Shown here: piece by piece, positions 59,991 to 64,000 of the stretch
How the letters are laid out: each line of letters starts with the position of its first letter
Numbering within the stretch: the first letter of the stretch is position 1
From: CAKSQF01 sp964569225
GTDB taxonomy: Bacteria; Bacillota; Clostridia; Oscillospirales; CAG-272
Reading direction: 5' to 3'
DNA length: 64,000 nt
NCBI GenBank assembly: GCA_964569225.1
Contig: CAZMTU010000001.1
Location: 1 to 64,000, forward strand
Notes under the pieces: generated by a model
What the model saw: only the letters and a program-made list of their open reading frames with translations
Told to the model about the DNA's origin: nothing
Database searches by the model: none
Position numbers and translations under genes: made by a program

Positions 59991-60078
59991 CAAAGGTCCT
60001 CCGCAAAGGATGGCTTTAGACTGAAACGAATTATATTGCTGTTTATTTCATGAATATTGCGTATTTGAATGTACTTTG

Positions 60079-60108
60079 TTGACAACTTATAAAAGATGCT
60101 GATATAAT
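60079..60108 (+). promoter_or_regulatory. Sigma-A promoter of the deacetylase-like gene
   Basis: TTGACA (60079-60084), 18 nt and TATAAT (60103-60108), 49 nt before the ATG. Confidence 0.78.
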
Positions 60109-60156
60109 TTATTTACCTTTTAGACATAAAAGAGAAAAAATGAAAAGGAACTGCTT

Positions 60157-61743
60157 ATGAAACAAGTTCTGAATATTGTAAATTTTATCCGCGCGGTAGA
60201 GCCGAGGGAAGGGGAAGATTGGGACTTGGCGCGGCCGGTAAAGGAGCAGATCAGGCTGATCGACCGGTACGGTTTTTCCGCTACCTTCCTGATACAGTAT
60301 GACGCGCTGCTGATGCCCGAATATCAGGCACTGCTCCGGTCGTTGGATCCTGCCCGTTATGAAATCGGTGTATGGTACGAAATTGTGGAGCCGCTCGCAC
60401 GCGCCTGCAAAATTGATTGGCGGGGACGCTGGTCATGGGATCCTCACTGTCACTGCGGTTTTCCGGTAGGTTATCCGAAAGCGCAGCGGGAAATGCTGAT
60501 CGACGAGCTTTTCCGCGCGTTCCGGGAAGTGTTTGGCTATTATCCCCGGGTGTTTGGCTCGTGGTTCTACGATTCCCATACGGTTCGCCATATATGCGAT
60601 CGGTATGGGCTGGATGCACTCTGCAACTGCAAGGAACAGTATGGTACCGATGGCTATACCCTTTGGGGCGGCTATTATGGACAGGGATATTATCCCAGCC
60701 GCCGAAATGTGTTTATGCCTGCGGGTAGCGCGGAAATGAAGCTGCCGGTACCGCTTTTCCGAATGCTGGGTTCCGATCCGGTCTATCAGTATGATTTCGG
60801 AACGGACGCTCAAAACGGCGCCCGACCTGTACAGGGAGTGATCACGCTGGAACCGGTATACAAACGGGCAGGCGGCGGGCTGCCGGCATGGGTAGACTGG
60901 TTTTTAAGGGAAAACTACAACGGCGAGTGCCTGTCTTTCGGATATGCGCAGGCCGGACAGGAAAATTCCTTTGGCTGGGAGGCTATGAGAGAGGGACTGA
61001 CCTATCAGTTTGACTGCTTTTATCGAATGGTATCGGAGGGGAAACTTATAGTAGAGCCGCTGGGCGCTACCGGACGCCGTTTTAAAGCCGATTATCCGGA
61101 TACGCCCCCGTCCGCTATTACCGCTCATTCCGCTTACGATGATCCCGATAAGGATTCGGTATGGTATTCCTCCAAATACTATCGGATCAATCTGTATGGA
61201 GAAAGGGGACAATGGCGTGTTCGGGACCTTCATGTGTTCAGTGACGCGCATCCCGATCCCTATGAAACGGAGATTTGTACCGGCAACGACGCCTGCTATG
61301 AAACGCTGCCGGCGGCGGATGGGAATTTGTTCAGCGGAAACGGAATTACAGCGGGCGTCTATCTCACTGATCTGAACGGCAATAAAATACCGGATTACCG
61401 GCAAATGCGGTTTACCGATTTAGGGAACGGACGGGCGCGCGTTTGGTTTGCCGGCGAGAATAATGGAAATGAGGAAAAGACGGAAATAATTCTATCAGAG
61501 GATAGCGTTGGAATTAGACGGTCATCAGATTTTCTGTTGACTAACCGTATCGGGACGAAGGGGACTCATCTGCCGGATGTGCTGTCGGTGAGTGAAAAGC
61601 AGTTGAAGCTTTGCTATAAGGGGACTGCCTATACCCTCACGTTGTCTGCGGGACGTTTTTTGGACGCCGCGCATATCCGCTCAGAAAGTGGAAAGGTGAC
61701 GCTTTGCCTTCGGCAGGAACAGGCGTCGGATGATGTGACCTGA
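60157..61743 (+). CDS. Uncharacterised protein, possibly polysaccharide deacetylase-like
   Basis: A 528-residue cytosolic protein with no confident family. The N-terminal 310 residues look like a (beta/alpha) barrel of the NodB or GH57 type: NIVNFIRAVEPREG, RYGFSATFLIQYDALLMPEY, WDPHCHCGFPVGYPKAQREM, FGSWFYDSHTVRHICDRYGLDALCNCKEQYGTDGY. Histidines and Asp in HCHCG and DSHT could bind a metal. The C-terminal 180 residues are beta-rich and could be a carbohydrate module. It has a strong promoter and AAAAGGAAC. Function in sugar or glycan processing is a guess from fold resemblance. Confidence 0.6.
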   Translation: MKQVLNIVNFIRAVEPREGEDWDLARPVKEQIRLIDRYGFSATFLIQYDALLMPEYQALLRSLDPARYEIGVWYEIVEPLARACKIDWRGRWSWDPHCHCGFPVGYPKAQREMLIDELFRAFREVFGYYPRVFGSWFYDSHTVRHICDRYGLDALCNCKEQYGTDGYTLWGGYYGQGYYPSRRNVFMPAGSAEMKLPVPLFRMLGSDPVYQYDFGTDAQNGARPVQGVITLEPVYKRAGGGLPAWVDWFLRENYNGECLSFGYAQAGQENSFGWEAMREGLTYQFDCFYRMVSEGKLIVEPLGATGRRFKADYPDTPPSAITAHSAYDDPDKDSVWYSSKYYRINLYGERGQWRVRDLHVFSDAHPDPYETEICTGNDACYETLPAADGNLFSGNGITAGVYLTDLNGNKIPDYRQMRFTDLGNGRARVWFAGENNGNEEKTEIILSEDSVGIRRSSDFLLTNRIGTKGTHLPDVLSVSEKQLKLCYKGTAYTLTLSAGRFLDAAHIRSESGKVTLCLRQEQASDDVT

Positions 61744-61925
61744 TTTCGTTTTACAGCTTTGTTTGATCCCGGAAGATTTATTCCCTGACAAACAGCGAAG
61801 GTATCTCAAATAGCCGGTTTAGGCGCCGTAAGGGCAATCTTTGGGTTTATGATCAATTGATTGACCGCAAATGGGATATACTGAGCATAGCGTAATGCTT
61901 TGAAATTATTGTCAGGAGGATAAAA

Positions 61926-63155
61926 ATGGCAAATAAAGAAGAGTGGCTTCGGGAAGCCGAACAGCTATTTGATATTCTTGTGGAAGAAAGGAGAACGCTG
62001 CACCGGAACGCGGAAATCGGCTTTGATTTGTGCCAAACGGTTTCATTTGTGAAGCAAGAACTGACGGCTATTGGGCTTCAGCCGGTCGATTGCGGCAGGG
62101 CGGGCGTTACCGCGCTGGCAGGCGGGCGGAAGCCAGGTAAGGTATTTTTACTGCGGGCGGATATGGACGCGCTTCCCATTCGGGAAGAATCGGATGTGAC
62201 GTTCGCGTCCCGTAACGGTCATATGCATGCCTGCGGTCACGATATGCATACTGCCATGCTGCTGGGTGCCGCCAGACTGCTAAAGGCCCATGAGGATGAA
62301 ATCGAAGGTACTGTCAAGCTCATGTTTCAGCCGGCCGAGGAGATTCTTGAGGGCGCTCGTGATATGATCGAGGCAGGCGTATTAGAAAATCCGAAAGCAG
62401 ACGCGGCGCTAATGATCCATGTTATGGCGGGAATGCCCCTTCCAGCAGGAACCGCGGTTGTAGCCGCTCCGGGGGTCAGCGCGCCGGCGGCAGATTACTT
62501 TGAGATCAAGGTGCAGGGGAAAGGCTGTCACGGCTCTATGCCTAATGCCGGTGTAGATCCGCTGACGGCTGCCGCGCATATTTTAATCGGGTTACAGGCC
62601 ATTCATGCCAGAGAATTGGCGTTGGACGAACGCGCGGTGCTGACTGTTGGCAGAATGGAGGCGGGAAATGCCGCTAATGTAATTCCGGATAGTGTTATAA
62701 TGAATGGCGCTATTCGTGCTTTTGACGAAGAAACAAGGAATTTTATTAAGCAGCGGACGGTTGAGATTGCCGAAGGAACTGCCGCGATTTTTCGGGCGAA
62801 GGCTTCAGTCGATTTCGGAAGCGGCTGTCCGGCGCTTGTCAATGACAGCGCGTTGGCTGGCTGCGCTGAATCGTATGTCAGGGAATTGCTGGGAGGCGGG
62901 AGGGTTTATTCGGCTGCGCAGCTCAGCATCGTGGGCGGCGGAAGAGAAGCTAAGCCTGCCGGTTCGGAGGATTTTGCTTATATTAGTCAAAGAGTTCCGT
63001 CTGTTATGTTGGCGTTGGCAGCGGGCGAGTCGGAAAAGGGGTATGGCTATCCGCAGCATCATCCCATGGTAAAATTTGACGAGCGCGTGCTTCCGACTGG
63101 AAGCGCGGTTTACGCATATTCGGCGTTTCGCTGGCTGCAAACACATAGGAATTGA
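61926..63155 (+). CDS. M20-family amidohydrolase
   Basis: A 409-residue dinuclear metal amidohydrolase of the M20D type (hippurate hydrolase, N-acyl-amino-acid or acetyl-diaminopimelate deacylase). RRTLHRNAEIGFD, LLRADMDALPIREE, HMHACGHDMHTAMLLGAA, LMFQPAEEILEGARDMIEAG and HHPMVKFDER are typical metal-site and catalytic regions. There is no signal peptide. AGGAGG precedes the start. It lies 182 bases after the preceding gene with its own weak promoter. The exact acyl substrate cannot be determined. Confidence 0.9.
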   Translation: MANKEEWLREAEQLFDILVEERRTLHRNAEIGFDLCQTVSFVKQELTAIGLQPVDCGRAGVTALAGGRKPGKVFLLRADMDALPIREESDVTFASRNGHMHACGHDMHTAMLLGAARLLKAHEDEIEGTVKLMFQPAEEILEGARDMIEAGVLENPKADAALMIHVMAGMPLPAGTAVVAAPGVSAPAADYFEIKVQGKGCHGSMPNAGVDPLTAAAHILIGLQAIHARELALDERAVLTVGRMEAGNAANVIPDSVIMNGAIRAFDEETRNFIKQRTVEIAEGTAAIFRAKASVDFGSGCPALVNDSALAGCAESYVRELLGGGRVYSAAQLSIVGGGREAKPAGSEDFAYISQRVPSVMLALAAGESEKGYGYPQHHPMVKFDERVLPTGSAVYAYSAFRWLQTHRN

Positions 63156-63213
63156 ATGATAGGCGCTTTAAAACAGGCATAAGCGGCTCTTTTTCTGTAA
63201 AAGTAAAGATCAA

Positions 63214-63771
63214 GCGGGCTGTAACATTTAGATGTTACAACCCGCTTCAGGTCGTCGAAAAACTATAATTGTTTGGCAGCTTGCAAAAAAGTTTTGATCG
63301 ACCTTTTCTCAAAAGGTCGTGGGTACTTAGGGCGAAGCCCTAAGCCGCCCTCCGCAGAGGGTGAAATGCCCGGCCTTTCTCTTTTTGAGCGCTTTTTTCT
63401 CTTGGGCCTTTTTAGGCAGGAAAAAAAAGCGAACAAACGATTTGCGCGTTTTAACGAACAGCGCAATTTATTCTGGAATTTCTCGACAGACCGGCGGGCT
63501 GTAACATTTAAATGTTACAGCCCGCTTCAGGCGGTCGAAAAACTATAATTGTTTGACAGCTTGCAAAAAAGTTTTGATCGACCTTTTTTCAAAAGGTCGT
63601 GGGTGCTTAGGGCGAAGCCCTAAGCCGCCCTTCGCAGGGGGGCGAAATACCCAGCCTTTCTCTTTTTGAGCGCTTTTTCTCTTGGGCCTTTTTAGGCAGG
63701 AAAAAAGCGAACAAACGATTTGCGCGTTTTAACGAACAGCGCAATTTATTCTGGAATTTCTTGACAGACCG
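63214..63771. repeat. Tandem intergenic repeat, two units of about 280 bp
   Basis: Unit 1 (63214-63493) and unit 2 (63494-63771) are nearly identical. Each starts with a hairpin (GCGGGCTGTAACAT/ATGTTACA-CCCGC), then GACCTTTT/AAAAGGTC, CTTAGGGC-GAA-GCCCTAAG and further short stems. No reading frame is conserved between units with a ribosome binding site. A third copy of the first hairpin follows. Confidence 0.85.
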
Positions 63772-63807
63772 GCGGGTTGTAGCATCTAAATGCTACAACC
63801 CGCTTTT
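63772..63807 (+). terminator. Terminal hairpin of the tandem repeat
   Basis: Arms GCGGGTTGTAGCAT/ATGCTACAACCCGC with loop CTAA, followed by TTTTT. It is the partial third unit and reads as a strong plus-strand terminator. Confidence 0.8.
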
Positions 63808-63847
63808 TGTGATGCGCAAATAGAATGAATATATAAAAATGTGCGCT

Positions 63848-64000
63848 TTATATTTGTACGGTGTTTAATTCCCGCGGGCTGATCCCCATAATTTTTTGAA
63901 ACGCCCGATTGAAGCTGCGGGGAGAAGAGAAGCCGCAGCGTCCGGAAATCTCAGTGACAGAAAGATCAGTCGTGCGCAGCAGGGTAAGCGCCAGATCAAT
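63848..64000 (-). CDS. AraC-family regulator, C-terminal part (cut by window edge)
   Basis: The last 50 codons of a minus-strand gene run to a TAA at 63848-63850, and the rest lies beyond the window. The peptide is the second HTH of an AraC/XylS domain: TDLSVTEISGRCGFSSPRSF, NRAFQKIMGISPRELN. Recognition-helix and FKK-like positions fit the family. It is distinct from the regulator at 99-1001, and no ligand domain is visible. Confidence 0.88.
   Translation of the reverse strand: MDLALTLLRTTDLSVTEISGRCGFSSPRSFNRAFQKIMGISPRELNTVQI

Noticed and set aside
63214..63807. CRISPR array at the right end
   Set aside because: The period is about 280 bp with near-identical interiors instead of unique spacers; no cas genes are present.

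Overview
The window looks like chromosome of an anaerobic, spore-forming, gut-type member of the Clostridia (probably Oscillospirales/Ruminococcaceae). The evidence is a SpoIIE-type sporulation phosphatase, pyruvate:ferredoxin oxidoreductase, a GH92 mannosidase, Rrf2, PTS and MoxR-DUF58-transglutaminase genes, and strong AGGAGG-type ribosome binding sites. Promoters fit the TTGACA-N17/18-TATAAT pattern. The segment from about 33 to 37.5 kb (ParB-like paralogue, ParA/Soj, ParB/Spo0J, serS, two perfect parS sites) indicates that the replication origin is near. The species assignment is inference.

Layout. 0-6.5 kb: an AraC-type regulator, an XRE regulator, a decayed second AraC gene, and a Y-family DNA polymerase with its YolD-like partner. 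6.7-15.8 kb: a cluster behind promoters carrying the dyad AGTTAG-N6-CTAACT. It holds three SAM methyltransferases, a ZIP metal transporter, an alpha/beta hydrolase, an ABC/FtsX exporter and a frameshifted CPBP protease. A second unit with two copies of the dyad encodes a DUF2325 protein and a flavodoxin. I read this as a metal (probably iron) responsive region. 16.2-21 kb: a compact five-gene minus-strand operon for sulfur or carboxylate activation chemistry (PLP lyase, LarE, ATP-grasp, esterase, TcdA/ThiF-like E1). 21.2-23.2 kb: an HMA-SafE-cupredoxin membrane protein and a DUF2318 lipoprotein. 23.4-25.3 kb: Rrf2, a methyltransferase remnant, a DUF6075-like gene and tRNA-Ser(UGA).

25.6-33 kb: moxR, DUF58, transglutaminase, an LUD protein and an EamA transporter. 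33.2-37.4 kb: the partition locus and serS. 37.8-47.6 kb: asnB, an SGNH hydrolase, a protein with five 13-residue Asp/Gly repeats, spoIIE, PTS IIC, a methylglyoxal synthase homologue with altered active-site positions, and pyruvate kinase. 47.8-63.2 kb: GH92 mannosidase, a CmpB-like membrane protein, a lipoprotein with an HELMH metalloprotease motif, PFOR, a deacetylase-like protein and an M20 amidohydrolase. The right edge cuts an AraC-type gene.

The intergenic DNA is unusually rich in repeats: a four-copy dispersed element of about 150 bp, an element of about 235 bp with inverted ends, a three-copy hairpin element (AAAAGCGC...GCGCTTTT), and a tandem repeat of period about 280 bp. The most intriguing signal is a 26-bp perfect palindrome (11-bp arms, 4-nt centre). 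It occurs just upstream of the ParB-like paralogue and again inside asnB 6.3 kb away, and may be that protein's DNA-binding site.
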